Source: an uncultured Burkholderiales bacterium (GTDB lineage: Bacteria > Pseudomonadota > Gammaproteobacteria > Burkholderiales > Burkholderiaceae). Taken from it: DNA of 64,000 nt. The notes under the pieces were generated by a model. That model was not told the DNA's origin, made no database searches, and worked only from the letters and a program-made list of their open reading frames with translations. A program made the translations under genes and the position numbers. How positions within the stretch are numbered: the stretch's first letter is position 1; each line of letters opens with the position of its first letter. This document shows, in pieces, positions 1 through 9,786 of this stretch. The stretch is from NCBI GenBank assembly GCA_946480465.1, contig CAMLJY010000019.1, positions 1-64,000 on the forward strand. The letters are read 5' to 3'.

Positions 1-1
1 G

Positions 2-79
2 GTGAACATGGCGCCGCGCGTGGCGGCCATGATCGGCAGCGTGCGCGAGACGGTGCCCGCCGTTCCCGTCGCCGCTTGA
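2..79 (+). CDS. C-terminal end of an unidentified protein (truncated by window edge)
   Basis: An open plus-strand frame runs in from the left edge and stops with TGA at 77-79. It gives about 25 residues ending in TVPAVPVAA. The tail carries no recognisable motif, so no function is assigned. It converges on pyk, whose stop lies only a few bases away, and a palindrome covers the junction. Reality as a gene tail is plausible from the position but not proven. Confidence 0.35.
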   Translation: MNMAPRVAAMIGSVRETVPAVPVAA

Positions 80-80
80 A

Positions 81-98
81 CCGCGTCAGCTGACGCGG
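81..98. terminator. Perfect palindrome at the pyk stop, possible bidirectional terminator
   Basis: CCGCGTCAG followed directly by CTGACGCGG forms an 18-base perfect palindrome. It can fold as a 7-bp stem with an AGCT loop. It contains the pyk stop codon (86-88, minus strand) and lies just after the stop of the convergent upstream frame. There is no T-run on either side, so intrinsic termination is only a guess. Confidence 0.35.
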
Positions 99-1516
99 CA
101 CACCTTCAGCATGTTGGTGCCGCCGGGGTAGCCCATCGGCTCGCCGCAGGTGATGGCGTAGGTATCGCCGGGGCGCAGCACGCCGCGTTCCACCAGTACC
201 CGTTCCGCATCGGCCAGTGCCTGGTCGCGGTCGGTGTGCGCGGGCATCAACACGGGCTGCACGTTGCGGAACAGCGCCATGCGGCGCTCGGAGTTCTGCT
301 GCGCCGTCATGCCGAAGATCGGCACGTGGATGTTGTAGCGGCTCATCCACAGCGCGGTCGAGCCTGATTCGGTCAGCGCGATGATGGCCTTGCAGCCCAG
401 GTGGTGCGCGGTGAACAGCGCGCCCATCGCGATCGACTGGTCGATGCGTCCGAAGCGCTTGTTCGTGAAGTCGGCGTCGAGCTTGACCTCTTCGGCGCGC
501 TCCGCCTCCAGCGCGATCAGCGCCATGTGCTCCACCGTCTCCACCGGGTACTTGCCGGCGGCGGTCTCGGCCGAGAGCATCACCGCGTCGGTGCCGTCCA
601 GCACCGCGTTCGCGACGTCGCTGACCTCGGCGCGCGTCGGCACCGGGTTGACGATCATGCTCTCCATCATCTGCGTCGCGGTGATGCACACCTTGTCCAT
701 CTCGCGCGCCATGCGGATCATCTTCTTCTGCAGCGCGGGCACCGCGGCATTGCCCACTTCCACCGCCAGATCGCCGCGGGCGACCATGATGCCGTCGCTC
801 GCGCGCAGGATGGCTTCCAGGTTCGGGATCGCCTCGGTGCGCTCGATTTTCGCGATCATCGCCGGCTTGTGGCGATAGGGCTCGCCCGCCACGTTGGCCA
901 GTTGGCGCGCCATCTCCATGTCGGTCGCGTTCTTGGGGAAGCTGACTGCCAGGTATTCGCAGCTGAAAGACACGGCCGTCTTTATGTCCTCCATGTCCTT
1001 GCCGGTCAAGGCCGGCGCGGTCAGGCCGCCGCCCAGCTTGTTGATGCCCTTGTTGTTGCTGAGCTCTCCGCCGACCTTGACGATGGTGTGGACCTGGTCG
1101 CCGCGCACGGAGTCGACGATCAGCACCAGCAAGCCGTCATTCAGCAGCAACTGGTCGCCGGGACGCACGTCGCGCGGCAGCTCCTTGTAGTCGAGGCCGA
1201 CGATGTCGACATTGCCGGGCTCGGTGCGCGCGGCATCGAGGATGAAGGGGGCGCCGGGCACCAGCATCACCCGGCCTTCCTCGAACTTGCCGACGCGGAT
1301 CTTCGGCCCCTGCAGGTCGGCCATCAGCGCCACCGGCTTGCCGATGCGCTGGGCCGTCTCGCGCACCAGGCGCGCGCGATCGATGTGGTCCTGCGCCTTG
1401 CCGTGGCTGAAGTTGAGCCGCACCACGTCCACGCCGGCCCGCAGCAGCCTTTCGAGCACCGCGGGATCGCTGGAGGCCGGGCCGAGGGTCGCAACGATCT
1501 TGGTGGCGCGTGTCAT
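86..1516 (-). CDS. pyk: Pyruvate kinase
   Basis: Converts phosphoenolpyruvate and ADP to pyruvate and ATP, the last step of glycolysis, in the cytoplasm. The 476-residue length is typical of bacterial PykA/PykF enzymes. The N-terminal TKIVATLGPAS stretch, the active-site signature MIAKIERTEAI near residues 220-230 (Lys223, Glu225) and the following MVARGDLAVEV motif are all intact. The C-terminal allosteric domain is present, with ALTESGSTA. The ATG start is directly followed by TRATKIVATLGP, as expected for the family. It lies 59 bases downstream of maeB on the same strand, so the two could share a transcript, but a GATAAT box in the gap suggests pyk may also have its own promoter. Confidence 0.97.
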   Translation of the reverse strand: MTRATKIVATLGPASSDPAVLERLLRAGVDVVRLNFSHGKAQDHIDRARLVRETAQRIGKPVALMADLQGPKIRVGKFEEGRVMLVPGAPFILDAARTEPGNVDIVGLDYKELPRDVRPGDQLLLNDGLLVLIVDSVRGDQVHTIVKVGGELSNNKGINKLGGGLTAPALTGKDMEDIKTAVSFSCEYLAVSFPKNATDMEMARQLANVAGEPYRHKPAMIAKIERTEAIPNLEAILRASDGIMVARGDLAVEVGNAAVPALQKKMIRMAREMDKVCITATQMMESMIVNPVPTRAEVSDVANAVLDGTDAVMLSAETAAGKYPVETVEHMALIALEAERAEEVKLDADFTNKRFGRIDQSIAMGALFTAHHLGCKAIIALTESGSTALWMSRYNIHVPIFGMTAQQNSERRMALFRNVQPVLMPAHTDRDQALADAERVLVERGVLRPGDTYAITCGEPMGYPGGTNMLKVCRVS

Positions 1517-1531
1517 GTGGCTGCTGCTGGG

Positions 1532-1575
1532 GCTGACGAAAAGCGCGAATTATCCGCGCCGGTGCTGACGAAAAG
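1532..1575 (-). promoter_or_regulatory. Direct repeats and possible -10 box upstream of pyk
   Basis: The 12-base sequence GCTGACGAAAAG (plus-strand reading) occurs at 1532-1543 and again at 1564-1575, 32 bases apart, just upstream of the minus-strand pyk gene. Between the copies the minus strand reads GATAAT, a fair -10 box, with no convincing -35. A regulator or promoter duplication is possible; nothing identifies a factor. Confidence 0.3.
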
Positions 1576-3906
1576 TTACCTCGCGGTTTCGGCTTGGGCG
1601 CCTCGCAATTCGGCCACGTCCGCCACTGCAAGCGCCGTCATGTTGACGACGCGGCGCATGGTGGCGGATGGGGTCAGGATGTGCGCCGGCAGTGCCGCGC
1701 CGAGCAGGATGGGACCGATGGTCACGCCATGGCCGCCCACCACCTTGAGCACGTTGAACAGGATGTTCGCGGCATCCAGGTTCGGCAGCACCAGCAGGTT
1801 GGCCGCGCCGGTGAGTGTGCTGTCGGCGAGGAACTTGCCGCGAATGGCTTCCGACAGCGCGGCGTCGCCCTGCAGTTCGCCGTCGCACTCGACGTGCGGG
1901 TTGCGTTGCACGAAGAGGTCGCGCGCCGCGCGCATGCGCAGCGCCGAGGCGCGCTTGGACGAACCGAACACCGAATGCGACAGGAAGGCCACCTTGGCCG
2001 GTACGCCGAAACGCTGCACTTCGGCCGCGGCCATCTGTGCGATCTCCGCCAGCTCCTGCGAGCTCGGCTCTTCGTTGACGAAGGTGTCGGTGATGAACAG
2101 CGTGTGCTGGTCCAGCATCAGCGCGTTCATCGCGGCCATGCTGCTGACGTCGCTGCGCTGGCCGATGACGTTGCGCACGTGCTCCAGGTGCGCGTCGTAG
2201 CGGCCCACCAGGCCGCACAGCATCGCGTCGGCCTCGCCGCGCTTGAGCATCAGCGAAGAGATCAGCGTGTTCGAGCGCCGCACCATGGTCTTCGACGCCT
2301 CGATCGAGACGCCCTCGCGGCCCATCAGGCGGTGGTACTGCTCCCAGTAGCTGCGGAAGCGCGGATCGTCCTCGGGGTCGCACAGCTCGAAGTCGACGCC
2401 GGGCTTCAGGCGCAAGCCGGCGCGTTCGATGCGCATGGCGATCACCGCGGGGCGGCCGACCAGGATCGGGAAGGCCAGGCCTTCGTCGCGCACCACCTGC
2501 ACGGCGCGCAGCACGCGTTCGTCTTCACCTTCCGCATAGACGACGCGCGCCGGCCTCTGTGCCGACGCGGCGCGCGCCGCGGCGAAGACCGGACGCATCA
2601 CCATGCCGGTCTGGTAGACGAAGCGCGTGAGCTGCTGCCGGTAGGCCTCCAGGTCGGCGATGGGCCGCGTGGCCACGCCGCTTTCCGCCGCGGCCTGTGC
2701 CACCGCCGGGGCGATGCGCAAGATCAGGCGCGCGTCGAAGGGCTTGGGAATGATGTAGTCGGGACCGAACTTCAGTTCCTGACCTGCATAAGCAGCGGCC
2801 ACTTCATCGCTCAGTTCGGCCTTGGCCAGTGCGGCGATCTCGCGCACGCAGGCCAGCTTCATCGCTTCGTTGATGCGGGTGGCGCCGCAATCGAGTGCAC
2901 CGCGGAAGATGTACGGGAAGCACAGGACGTTGTTGACCTGGTTCGGGTAGTCCGAGCGGCCGGTGGCGATGATGCAGTCGGGCCGTGCTTCCTTGGCCAG
3001 CTCGGGGCGGATCTCGGGCTCGGGGTTGGCCAGCGCCAGGATGATGGGCTGCTTGGCCATGGTCTTGACCATCTCGGCCGACAGCACGCCGGCCGCCGAG
3101 CAGCCGAGGAACACGTCCGCATCCTTCACCGCGTCGGCCAGCGTCTTCGCTTCCGTGCTCTGGCAATAACGTTGTTTCGACTCGTCCAGCTTGTCGCCAC
3201 GGCCTTCGCGGATGACGCCCTTGGAATCGACGGCGAAGACGTTCTTGATGTCGACGCCCAGGCTGACCATCAGGTCCAGGCAGGCAATGGCGGCGGCACC
3301 GGCACCGGAGGCAACCACCTTGACCTCGCCGATCTTCTTGCCGACCAGCTCCAGCCCGTTCAGCAGCGCAGCGGCCGAGATGATGGCCGTGCCGTGCTGG
3401 TCATCGTGGAAGACGGGGATGTTCAGCCGCTCGCGCAGCTTCTTCTCGACGTAGAAGCACTCGGGCGCCTTGATGTCCTCGAGGTTGATGCCGCCCAGCG
3501 TGGGCTCCAGCGCGGCGATGATGTCCACCAGCTTGTCCGGGTCCTTCTCGGCCAGTTCGATGTCGAACACGTCGATGCCGGCGAACTTCTTGAACAGGCA
3601 GCCCTTGCCTTCCATCACCGGCTTGCCGGCCAGCGGGCCGATGTCGCCCAGGCCCAGCACCGCGGTGCCGTTGGTGACCACGCCGACCAGGTTGCCGCGC
3701 GAGGTGAAGTCGGCCGCGAGGGTGGGGTCTTCCTCGATCGCGAGGCAGGCGTAGGCCACGCCCGGCGAGTAGGCCAGCGACAAGTCGCGCTGGTTCGACA
3801 GCGGCTTGGTCGGGGTGACGGAGATCTTGCCGCGCGTCGGCGCGCGGTGGTACTCGAGGGCGGCGTCGCGCAGGGCGATTTCGGCGTCGGACAAGGGGGA
3901 TTTCAT
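1576..3906 (-). CDS. maeB: NADP-dependent malic enzyme with C-terminal phosphotransacetylase-like domain
   Basis: Oxidatively decarboxylates malate to pyruvate, yielding NADPH. The 776-residue length is that of the MaeB class, where a malic enzyme is fused to a phosphotransacetylase-like domain that acts as a regulatory and oligomerising module. The malic N-terminal region includes [12 protein letters not shown] near 46-57. The catalytic signature FHDDQHGT is at 166-173, and the dinucleotide-binding GAGAAAIA is near 201-208. The PTA-like part runs from about 430 to 760. In other MaeB proteins this domain does not act as a phosphotransacetylase; I infer the same here. It lies between pgk and pyk on the same strand, giving a small carbon-node cluster around pyruvate. 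Confidence 0.96.
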   Translation of the reverse strand: MKSPLSDAEIALRDAALEYHRAPTRGKISVTPTKPLSNQRDLSLAYSPGVAYACLAIEEDPTLAADFTSRGNLVGVVTNGTAVLGLGDIGPLAGKPVMEGKGCLFKKFAGIDVFDIELAEKDPDKLVDIIAALEPTLGGINLEDIKAPECFYVEKKLRERLNIPVFHDDQHGTAIISAAALLNGLELVGKKIGEVKVVASGAGAAAIACLDLMVSLGVDIKNVFAVDSKGVIREGRGDKLDESKQRYCQSTEAKTLADAVKDADVFLGCSAAGVLSAEMVKTMAKQPIILALANPEPEIRPELAKEARPDCIIATGRSDYPNQVNNVLCFPYIFRGALDCGATRINEAMKLACVREIAALAKAELSDEVAAAYAGQELKFGPDYIIPKPFDARLILRIAPAVAQAAAESGVATRPIADLEAYRQQLTRFVYQTGMVMRPVFAAARAASAQRPARVVYAEGEDERVLRAVQVVRDEGLAFPILVGRPAVIAMRIERAGLRLKPGVDFELCDPEDDPRFRSYWEQYHRLMGREGVSIEASKTMVRRSNTLISSLMLKRGEADAMLCGLVGRYDAHLEHVRNVIGQRSDVSSMAAMNALMLDQHTLFITDTFVNEEPSSQELAEIAQMAAAEVQRFGVPAKVAFLSHSVFGSSKRASALRMRAARDLFVQRNPHVECDGELQGDAALSEAIRGKFLADSTLTGAANLLVLPNLDAANILFNVLKVVGGHGVTIGPILLGAALPAHILTPSATMRRVVNMTALAVADVAELRGAQAETAR

Positions 3907-4010
3907 GGCGCGGGAGCCTCCGTCGTTCTTGAGGGGAGACGGAGGTTACGCCGGATTACGGGCGCCAGCGGTGTGGTGAACCGAAATCAGAAACAACCGC
4001 ACTCGATGGA

Positions 4011-4046
4011 ATCCCTGAGTGACGCATGGGCGCCACAGTCAGGGAT
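4011..4046 (-). terminator. Hairpin downstream of pgk
   Basis: ATCCCTGA (4011-4018) and TCAGGGAT (4039-4046) are perfect complementary arms around a 20-base loop. The loop contains a further GTG...CAC pairing. On the minus strand this follows the pgk stop (4099), and the downstream strand then includes GGTTGTTTC. It may end pgk transcription before maeB; the U-tract is weak and distant. Confidence 0.4.
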
Positions 4047-4098
4047 CGGTGCGCTGTGCTGCGGCCGCCCGTGGGAGGCTGGCCGCGTGCCCGCAGCG

Positions 4099-5292
4099 TC
4101 AGCCTGCCGCGCGCTTCTGCAGGATCTCGAATGCGGGCAGGGTCTTGCCTTCCAGCACTTCGAGGAAGGCGCCGCCGCCGGTGGAGATGTAGCCGATGTC
4201 CTTCTCGATGCCGTACTTGGCGATGGCGGCCAGCGTATCGCCGCCACCGGCAATGCTGAAGGCGCTGCTGTCGGCGATGGCGCGGGCGATGGTCTGCGTG
4301 CCCTTCGCGAAGGCATCGAACTCGAACACGCCGACCGGGCCGTTCCACACCACCGTGCCGGCGGCGCGGAGCTTGTCGGCCAGGTGCGCCGCCGTCTTCG
4401 GGCCGATGTCCAGGATCAGGTCGTCGTCGGCCACGTCCGCCACCGCCTTCACGGTGGCGGGAGCGTCGGCGGCGAAGGCCTTGGCCGTCACCACGTCGAC
4501 GGGGATCGGCACCTCCGCACCGCGTGCCTTCATGGCCGCGATCACGGCCTTGGCTTCGTTCACCAGGTCCGCTTCGGCCAGGCTCTTGCCGATCGGCAGC
4601 CCTTCAGCCAGCAGGAAGGTGTTGGCGATGCCGCCGCCGACGATGAGGCCATCGACTTTGGCTGCCAGGCTCTGCAGGATGGTCAGCTTGGTGCTCACCT
4701 TGGAACCGGCAACGATGGCCAGCAGCGGCCGCTTCGGATTCGCCAGTGCCTTGGTGATCGCGTCGATCTCGGCCGCCAGCAGCGGGCCAGCGCAAGCGAT
4801 GGGCGCGAATTGCGCGATGCCGTAGGTGCTGGCCTCGGCGCGGTGCGCCGTGCCGAAGGCGTCGTGCACGAAGACGTCGCACAGGGCCGCCATCTTCTTC
4901 GCCAGGTCTTCGTTGTTCTTCTTTTCGCCCTTGTTGAGTCGGCAGTTCTCGAGCAGCACCACCTGGCCCGGCGCGACGTCGACGCCGTCGACCCAGTTCG
5001 ACTTCAACGGCACCTCGCGGCCCAGCAGTTCCGCCAGGCGCGCGGCGACCGGGGCCAGCGAGTCCTCGGGCTTGAATTCACCCTCGGTCGGGCGGCCCAG
5101 GTGGGACGTCACCATCACCGCCGCACCGGCATCGAGCGCCATGCGAATGCAGGGCACCGAGGCGCGGATGCGCGTGTCCTCGGTGATGCGGCCGTCATCG
5201 TCCTGCGGCACGTTGAGGTCGGCGCGGATGAACACGCGCTTGCCAGCGAGCTGGCCGCGCGCGACGAGTTCGTCGAGGCGAAGGATCTTCAT
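4099..5292 (-). CDS. pgk: Phosphoglycerate kinase
   Basis: Transfers the acyl phosphate of 1,3-bisphosphoglycerate to ADP in glycolysis. The product is 397 residues, the usual bacterial size. The start is set at [10 protein letters not shown]; the same frame stays open far upstream, but that part is non-homologous and overlaps AzlD and Azl[10 protein letters not shown] near 21-29, [10 protein letters not shown], the hinge region [11 protein letters not shown] and the nucleotide-binding [11 protein letters not shown] near the C-terminus are intact. It lies downstream of the azlC-azlD pair with a 59-base gap, and a candidate terminator hairpin follows it. Confidence 0.97.
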   Translation of the reverse strand: MKILRLDELVARGQLAGKRVFIRADLNVPQDDDGRITEDTRIRASVPCIRMALDAGAAVMVTSHLGRPTEGEFKPEDSLAPVAARLAELLGREVPLKSNWVDGVDVAPGQVVLLENCRLNKGEKKNNEDLAKKMAALCDVFVHDAFGTAHRAEASTYGIAQFAPIACAGPLLAAEIDAITKALANPKRPLLAIVAGSKVSTKLTILQSLAAKVDGLIVGGGIANTFLLAEGLPIGKSLAEADLVNEAKAVIAAMKARGAEVPIPVDVVTAKAFAADAPATVKAVADVADDDLILDIGPKTAAHLADKLRAAGTVVWNGPVGVFEFDAFAKGTQTIARAIADSSAFSIAGGGDTLAAIAKYGIEKDIGYISTGGGAFLEVLEGKTLPAFEILQKRAAG

Positions 5293-5351
5293 GGTGGGGA
5301 TGGGGGGTGATGCTGCGGGGCGGCTCGGAGGCCGGCCCGCAGTTTCGCAGA

Positions 5352-5681
5352 TCACCAACCCAGCCCGAGTTTCAGGGCGAGCATCACCGCGGTGCCGGAC
5401 AGGATGGTGCCCAGCATGTCCCGCCGCCAGCAGAACCACGCCGTGGCGGCCGCGGCGCCGAACAGGCGCGGGTCCTTCCAGCTGCTGATCAGGTGGCCCT
5501 GGGCCATCACGATCTCGGGCACGACGATCGCGACCAGCGCACCGATCGGCGCATAGCGCAGGCCTTCGCGCAGCCACTCGGGAATCGGCAGCTCGCGGTT
5601 CGGCAGCACGAAGAAGCCCCGCGTGATCAGGGTGATGCAGGCCAGCCCGACGATCGTGACGAGCGCTTCCCAGGTTTCCAT
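5352..5681 (-). CDS. azlD: AzlD family branched-chain amino acid export subunit
   Basis: A small, very hydrophobic membrane protein of 109 residues with about four predicted transmembrane segments. It shows the AzlD-type features: a basic patch around [15 protein letters not shown] after the first helix, and a C-terminal Gly/Leu-rich helix. With AzlC it forms a two-component exporter for branched-chain amino acids or analogues, by analogy with the B. subtilis azlCD pair. The ATG lies 12 bases after the azlC stop, which supports translation from one mRNA. The substrate cannot be read from the sequence. Confidence 0.85.
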   Translation of the reverse strand: METWEALVTIVGLACITLITRGFFVLPNRELPIPEWLREGLRYAPIGALVAIVVPEIVMAQGHLISSWKDPRLFGAAAATAWFCWRRDMLGTILSGTAVMLALKLGLGW

Positions 5682-5693
5682 GCGGCCGGATCC

Positions 5694-6416
5694 TCAGGCC
5701 ATCAGCCGCTTGCGCAGCGGCTTGCTGTGGTCGATGGCCATGCCCATCGCGACGGCGGCGGCGATCGCCACCAGCATGTTCAGCTTCAAGGGCAGTGCGA
5801 AGGCCGCCACCGCCGCGGTGCCGGCGACGACCGCGGGCAGCCAGGTCGCGCGGTCCGACAACAGCGAGTAGGTCATGCCCAACAGTGCCATCGTGCCGGC
5901 GAAGCCCAGGCCCCATTCGGTCGGCACGTGGTTGCCGAGGAAGATGCCCAGCAGCGAAGCGATGTGCCAGGAGCCTGCGTTGACCGACACGCCGCCCCAG
6001 AAGTAGGGCAGTTGCTCGGGCGAGGGCTTGCCTTCCGGAAAGCGGCGCATGAACAGCACGTAGTTCAGATCGGCCGTGAAGTAGGCCAGCAGGGCGCGCT
6101 GGCGCCGCGGCAGGTGCTTGAAATAGGGCCGCCACTGCGCGCTGAAGATGACGAAGCGCAGGTTCAGGCACAGCGCCGTGGCCCACACCACCCAGATCGG
6201 GGCGCCGGCCGCGATCAGCGGCACGGCCGCCAGCTGTGCCGTGCCGGCGAAGACGATCAGCGACATCATCAGCGCCAGGCCGAGGCCCATGCCGCTCTTG
6301 ATCATCGCGACGCCGGTCACGAGGCCCCACGCGGCAATGCCGAGCGAGATGCCGACCATCTCGCGCGCGCCACGGCGGTATTCGGGGTGCCGCCAGGGCG
6401 GGCAGTATTCGGACAT
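5694..6416 (-). CDS. azlC: AzlC family branched-chain amino acid permease
   Basis: A 240-residue polytopic inner-membrane protein of the AzlC family, the large subunit of a branched-chain amino acid exporter with AzlD. Typical stretches are the [15 protein letters not shown] start of the membrane core, [17 protein letters not shown], and [15 protein letters not shown], the last matching the conserved loop between helices. I chose the ATG at 6416 ([13 protein letters not shown]); the frame extends upstream, but with proline- and cysteine-rich residues unlike the family. No clear ribosome-binding site is visible there. Confidence 0.85.
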   Translation of the reverse strand: MSEYCPPWRHPEYRRGAREMVGISLGIAAWGLVTGVAMIKSGMGLGLALMMSLIVFAGTAQLAAVPLIAAGAPIWVVWATALCLNLRFVIFSAQWRPYFKHLPRRQRALLAYFTADLNYVLFMRRFPEGKPSPEQLPYFWGGVSVNAGSWHIASLLGIFLGNHVPTEWGLGFAGTMALLGMTYSLLSDRATWLPAVVAGTAAVAAFALPLKLNMLVAIAAAVAMGMAIDHSKPLRKRLMA

Positions 6417-6483
6417 CCAAATATTGTCCGATGGTTTGCAGCAGCCGCCGGGCCGCGGGGCCAAGCGACTGATGCAGGGCAAG

Positions 6484-7260
6484 TCAGCGTTTTCGCACGC
6501 TGCCGCTGCCCAAGATCGAGCTGTTGACCTGTGCGTCGCCGCGGTAGAGCACGTCGCCCGAGCCGGCGATGCTCACCGACAGCGACCGTGCCGCCTGCAC
6601 CGAGGCATCGCCGGAACCCGCGATGCTGACGGTCACGTCGTCGGACTTCAGCGCGTCGGCCTTCACGTCGCCGCTGCCCGAGATGCGCAATTGAAGGCGC
6701 CTGGCCTGACCGCTGGCCGCCACGTCGCCCGATCCGGCGATGTTGACGATGAGTTCTTCGGCCTGGATCGTGTCGATCGCGACGTCGCCGGCGCCGGAGA
6801 GCTGGATCAGGAGCTTGGGTGTCTTCAGTGGCGCGATGGCGACATTGCTGGCGCCAGCGGTGGCGATGGAACTCAGTTCGACCACCGACGCGCTGACGAG
6901 CGGCGTGTCCTTCACCCGGAGCTTGCTCCCCTTCTTCCAGCGCACCTGCAGGGTGCCGTTCTCGACCACGGTCTCCAGATAGGGCAGCAGGTTGGCTTCG
7001 AGCTTGACCTCGATCGCCGGTTCGCTGCCCTGGCGGATCTTGAGATCGATGCCGCCGGACACCGCGATGCCGCGAAATTCGCCGGTGCTGCGGGTCTCGC
7101 TGGTGAGCGGACCGGTCGCGGTGATGACGGCATCGGCGGCCCGGGCGGTCGCGGGCAGCGCGGTCACCACCATGCCGGCCAGGGCCCCGGCGAGCGCGAA
7201 GCCCAGCACGCGGTCCGCCCAGCGGAAGAATGAGTCGACTCCTGGCATTCGAGGCTCCAT
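6484..7260 (-). CDS. Head GIN-domain (DUF2807) envelope protein with beta-repeat
   Basis: A 258-residue protein with an N-terminal hydrophobic segment (about residues 17-42, ending ATARAADA) that is either a signal peptide or an anchor. The rest is a GIN/DUF2807 putative auto-transporter adhesin head-like domain, predicted to form a right-handed beta-solenoid. The motif [AS]G[SA]GD[VA] recurs about every 20 residues: SGAGDV, AGSGDV, SGSGDV, AGSGDA, AGSGDV and a terminal LGSGSV. The family is common and mostly unstudied; the exported location is inferred. The start could also be the ATG at 7248. It is not clearly in an operon with azlC, 67 bases downstream. Confidence 0.75.
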   Translation of the reverse strand: MEPRMPGVDSFFRWADRVLGFALAGALAGMVVTALPATARAADAVITATGPLTSETRSTGEFRGIAVSGGIDLKIRQGSEPAIEVKLEANLLPYLETVVENGTLQVRWKKGSKLRVKDTPLVSASVVELSSIATAGASNVAIAPLKTPKLLIQLSGAGDVAIDTIQAEELIVNIAGSGDVAASGQARRLQLRISGSGDVKADALKSDDVTVSIAGSGDASVQAARSLSVSIAGSGDVLYRGDAQVNSSILGSGSVRKR

Positions 7261-7383
7261 CGCTTGGGATCGAGCGCGATCATGCCGGTCTCGCGGTGCG
7301 CGGCGAGGCGCGGCCTGACGAAGTGAGCAGGCGAAGGAACAGGCGGTCGCGCGAGGCGACAGGCTGCATGCCGCACGAGGCGG

Positions 7384-7809
7384 TCAGGGCGCGGGGCGGC
7401 GCCTGCGGGCAGGCGCGTCGGCCGACTTCTCCTCGGCCTTCGCACCGTGCTTGTCAGCCAGCTTGTCGCCGCCCTTCGGCGGGTCTTCCGCCGCTTCGTT
7501 GTCGGTGCCTCTCGCCGCGACCTGCGTTTCCGGCTGGATCTGCGGCGGCACGGCTTCCAGCTTGTTTTCGAGCATGTACTCGTTCATTTCGCGCCAGCCT
7601 GCGTAGACGGCAGCCCGGTCGGCACGGCGGTTCAGCGTGTAGCAATCCTCGATGGCGCGGCCCGCATGGCGGCAGGCCCCGCCGATGGCCTTGCCGTCGG
7701 CTTCCTTGCGTGCTGCGATGGCGGTTGCCGATTCGATGCCCAGTTGGTCGCATCCGGCGGCCAGCAGGCACAGCGCGGTTGTGAGAGGGGCAAGCAGGCG
7801 GCGGGACAT
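7384..7809 (-). CDS. Small predicted lipoprotein, function unknown
   Basis: A 141-residue protein with a clear lipoprotein signal: MSRR, a hydrophobic core and the lipobox LLAAGC ending at residue 20. The mature part has two further cysteines spaced 13 apart (ACRHAG..EDC) that could form a disulphide, an amphipathic helix containing AAVYAGWREMNEYM, and a low-complexity Lys/Glu/Ala tail finishing PARRRRPAP. No family is recognised. It sits between the GIN protein and htpX on the same strand with gaps of about 120 and 90 bases, so it may be monocistronic. Confidence 0.6.
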   Translation of the reverse strand: MSRRLLAPLTTALCLLAAGCDQLGIESATAIAARKEADGKAIGGACRHAGRAIEDCYTLNRRADRAAVYAGWREMNEYMLENKLEAVPPQIQPETQVAARGTDNEAAEDPPKGGDKLADKHGAKAEEKSADAPARRRRPAP

Positions 7810-7901
7810 GGCCGTCTTATCGGCCGCCCGCTGGCCGCCTTGAGGTTGTCGGCGCGGGCGCCTGTGCAGCTGCCAAGCTTTCCCGACGACGGACTGCACG
7901 T

Positions 7902-8750
7902 TCAGCGTGCCACCGCCATCTGCAGCAGCCGCTCGACCCGTTCTTCGGTCGACGGGTGGGTCGAGAACAGGCCGCGGATGCCGCCGCCGGACAGCGGATT
8001 CATGATCATCATCTGCGCCGTCTCCGGATGGCGTTCGGCCGCCTCCATCGGGATGCCCTGTGCGTAGCGGTGGATCTTTTGCAGCGCCGTGGCCAGGGCC
8101 TCGGGGTCGCCGGAAATTTCGGCGCCGCCGCGGTCGGCCTCGAATTCGCGCGCGCGGCTGATGGCCATCTGGATCAGGCTGGCTGCCAGCGGTGCCAGGA
8201 TGGCCACCAGCAGCCCGGCAATCGGATTCACCGGACGTCCTTCCTCGTCACGGCCGCCGAACAGCATCGCGAAGTTGGCCAGCATGCCGATGGCGCCGGC
8301 CATGGTCGCGCTGATCGTCGAGATCAGGATGTCGCGGTGCTTCACGTGCGCCAGTTCGTGAGCCATGACGCCGCGCAACTCGCGCGGGCTCAGGGCGCGC
8401 AGGATGCCGGTGGTCGCTGCCACGGCTGCGTGGGACGGATTGCGGCCGGTCGCGAAGGCGTTGGGCGCCCGCTCGTCGATGATGTAGACGCGCGGCATCG
8501 GGATACCCGCGCGTTGTGCCAGCTCGCGCACCATGGCCACGAACTGCGGCGCGCTGCTGTCGTCGACCTCGCGCGCGTTGTACATCTTCAGCACGATCTT
8601 GTCGCTGAACCAGTAGCTGAAGAAGTTCATGGCGATCGCCACGACCAGCGCCAGCATCATCCCGGCCTGGCCGCCCAGCCAGCGGCCGACGAGCATGAAC
8701 AGTGCGGTGATCGCCGCCATCAGCACGGCGGTCTTCATCAGGTTGAACAT
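7902..8750 (-). CDS. htpX: HtpX membrane zinc metalloprotease
   Basis: An inner-membrane M48 metalloprotease involved in membrane protein quality control alongside FtsH. The product is 282 residues. Two N-terminal transmembrane segments are followed by a cytoplasmic catalytic domain with [10 protein letters not shown] (His131, Glu132, His135). Two more hydrophobic segments follow, then the third zinc ligand in AREFEADRG near residue 205. The ATG at 8750 gives [13 protein letters not shown], the normal family start, although the frame opens upstream. It sits downstream of def and fmt on the same strand with a 63-base gap. Confidence 0.95.
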   Translation of the reverse strand: MFNLMKTAVLMAAITALFMLVGRWLGGQAGMMLALVVAIAMNFFSYWFSDKIVLKMYNAREVDDSSAPQFVAMVRELAQRAGIPMPRVYIIDERAPNAFATGRNPSHAAVAATTGILRALSPRELRGVMAHELAHVKHRDILISTISATMAGAIGMLANFAMLFGGRDEEGRPVNPIAGLLVAILAPLAASLIQMAISRAREFEADRGGAEISGDPEALATALQKIHRYAQGIPMEAAERHPETAQMMIMNPLSGGGIRGLFSTHPSTEERVERLLQMAVAR

Positions 8751-8813
8751 GGCCTCTCGCATCCTTTCTGCGGCGGGGGACACCGCCTCAGATCAGGCCG
8801 GCGGGGCTGAAGT

Positions 8814-9770
8814 TCAAGCGTGCGAGGCGGACGCCAGCACCTGGCCCGGTTGCAGTGGTTGCGATTGCAGCCAGGCAGCGCCATCGATGCGCCGGCCGCC
8901 GGGGCGCTGTACCTGGCGCAGCGCCAGCGCACCTTCGCCGCAGGCGACGACGAGGCGGTCGGCAGAGGCAGCGAGCACCTCGCCAGGGCGGCCGTGGGCG
9001 TTTGCGACGACCTCGGCGCGCCACAGCTTCACGACTTCGCCATGGGCCTCGAACGTGGCGCCGGGGAAGGGGTCGAAGGCTCGCACGCGGCGCTCGATCA
9101 CCTCGGCTGGCTGCGACCAGTCGATGGCGGCTTCCGCCTTGTCGATCTTGTGCGCATAGGTGATCCCTTCGGGCGGCTGCGGCCGGCGCTGGAGCGCGGG
9201 CGCTGCCAGCGCTTGCACGATCAGCTGCGCTCCCAGCACGGCCAACTTGTCGTGCAAGGTCGCCGTGGTGTCGTGCGGCGCGATCGGCAGCGTCTCGACC
9301 AGCAGCATGTCGCCGGTGTCCAGGCCCTCGTCCATCTGCATGATGGTGATGCCTGTGGTGGCGTCGCCGGCCTCGATCGCGCGGTGGATGGGAGCCGCGC
9401 CACGCCAGCGCGGCAGCACCGAGCCGTGGATGTTCAGGCAGCCGCGCGGCGGCAGGTCCAGCACCCAGCGCGGCAGGATCAGGCCATAGGCCGCGACCAC
9501 CATCAACTCCGGAGCGGCGGCCTGCAGGGCCTGTCGGGCTGCCGCGGCTTCTTCGGGGTACTTGCCGTCGAGCCGCAAGCTGCGTGGTTGCGCCAGCGGA
9601 AGGCCCTGGGCGGTGGCGACCGCCTTCACGGCCGAGGGCTGGAGCTTCATGCCGCGGCCGGCCGGCCGGTCGGGCTGGGTCAGCACCAGTGGCACGTCGT
9701 GCCCGGCGGCGATCAGGGCCTGGAGCGCGACGGCGGCGAATTCCGGCGTGCCGGCAAAGGTGATGCGCAT
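8814..9770 (-). CDS. fmt: Methionyl-tRNA formyltransferase
   Basis: Formylates the amino group of initiator Met-tRNA using 10-formyl-tetrahydrofolate. The 318-residue length fits the family. The N-terminus [13 protein letters not shown], the folate-binding and catalytic stretch [15 protein letters not shown] with Asn113 and His115, and the later DEGLDTGDM with Asp151 are intact. The catalytic loop has Gly-Ser-Val where many enzymes have Ala/Gly-Ser-Leu, a minor change. The C-terminal tRNA-binding beta-barrel follows. It lies 16 bases downstream of def, the classical def-fmt pair. Confidence 0.97.
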   Translation of the reverse strand: MRITFAGTPEFAAVALQALIAAGHDVPLVLTQPDRPAGRGMKLQPSAVKAVATAQGLPLAQPRSLRLDGKYPEEAAAARQALQAAAPELMVVAAYGLILPRWVLDLPPRGCLNIHGSVLPRWRGAAPIHRAIEAGDATTGITIMQMDEGLDTGDMLLVETLPIAPHDTTATLHDKLAVLGAQLIVQALAAPALQRRPQPPEGITYAHKIDKAEAAIDWSQPAEVIERRVRAFDPFPGATFEAHGEVVKLWRAEVVANAHGRPGEVLAASADRLVVACGEGALALRQVQRPGGRRIDGAAWLQSQPLQPGQVLASASHA

Positions 9771-9786
9771 GCGACGGGCCGTGCGT

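Noticed and set aside
1594..5310. Very long plus-strand open frame (over 1,200 codons) across maeB and pgk
   Set aside because: It lies antisense to maeB and pgk, is rich in His/Arg/Gln with no domain, and is the usual result of high GC at third codon positions.
4099..6420. A single frame spanning AzlC/AzlD region and pgk that could suggest a fusion
   Set aside because: Only the last 397 codons are Pgk; the upstream part overlaps azlC and azlD in another frame and has no homology, so Pgk starts at 5292.
6590..6870. Possible CRISPR-like or tandem DNA repeat within the GIN-domain gene
   Set aside because: The repeat is at protein level (GxGD motif) with diverged codons; there are no constant repeat and variable spacer units.
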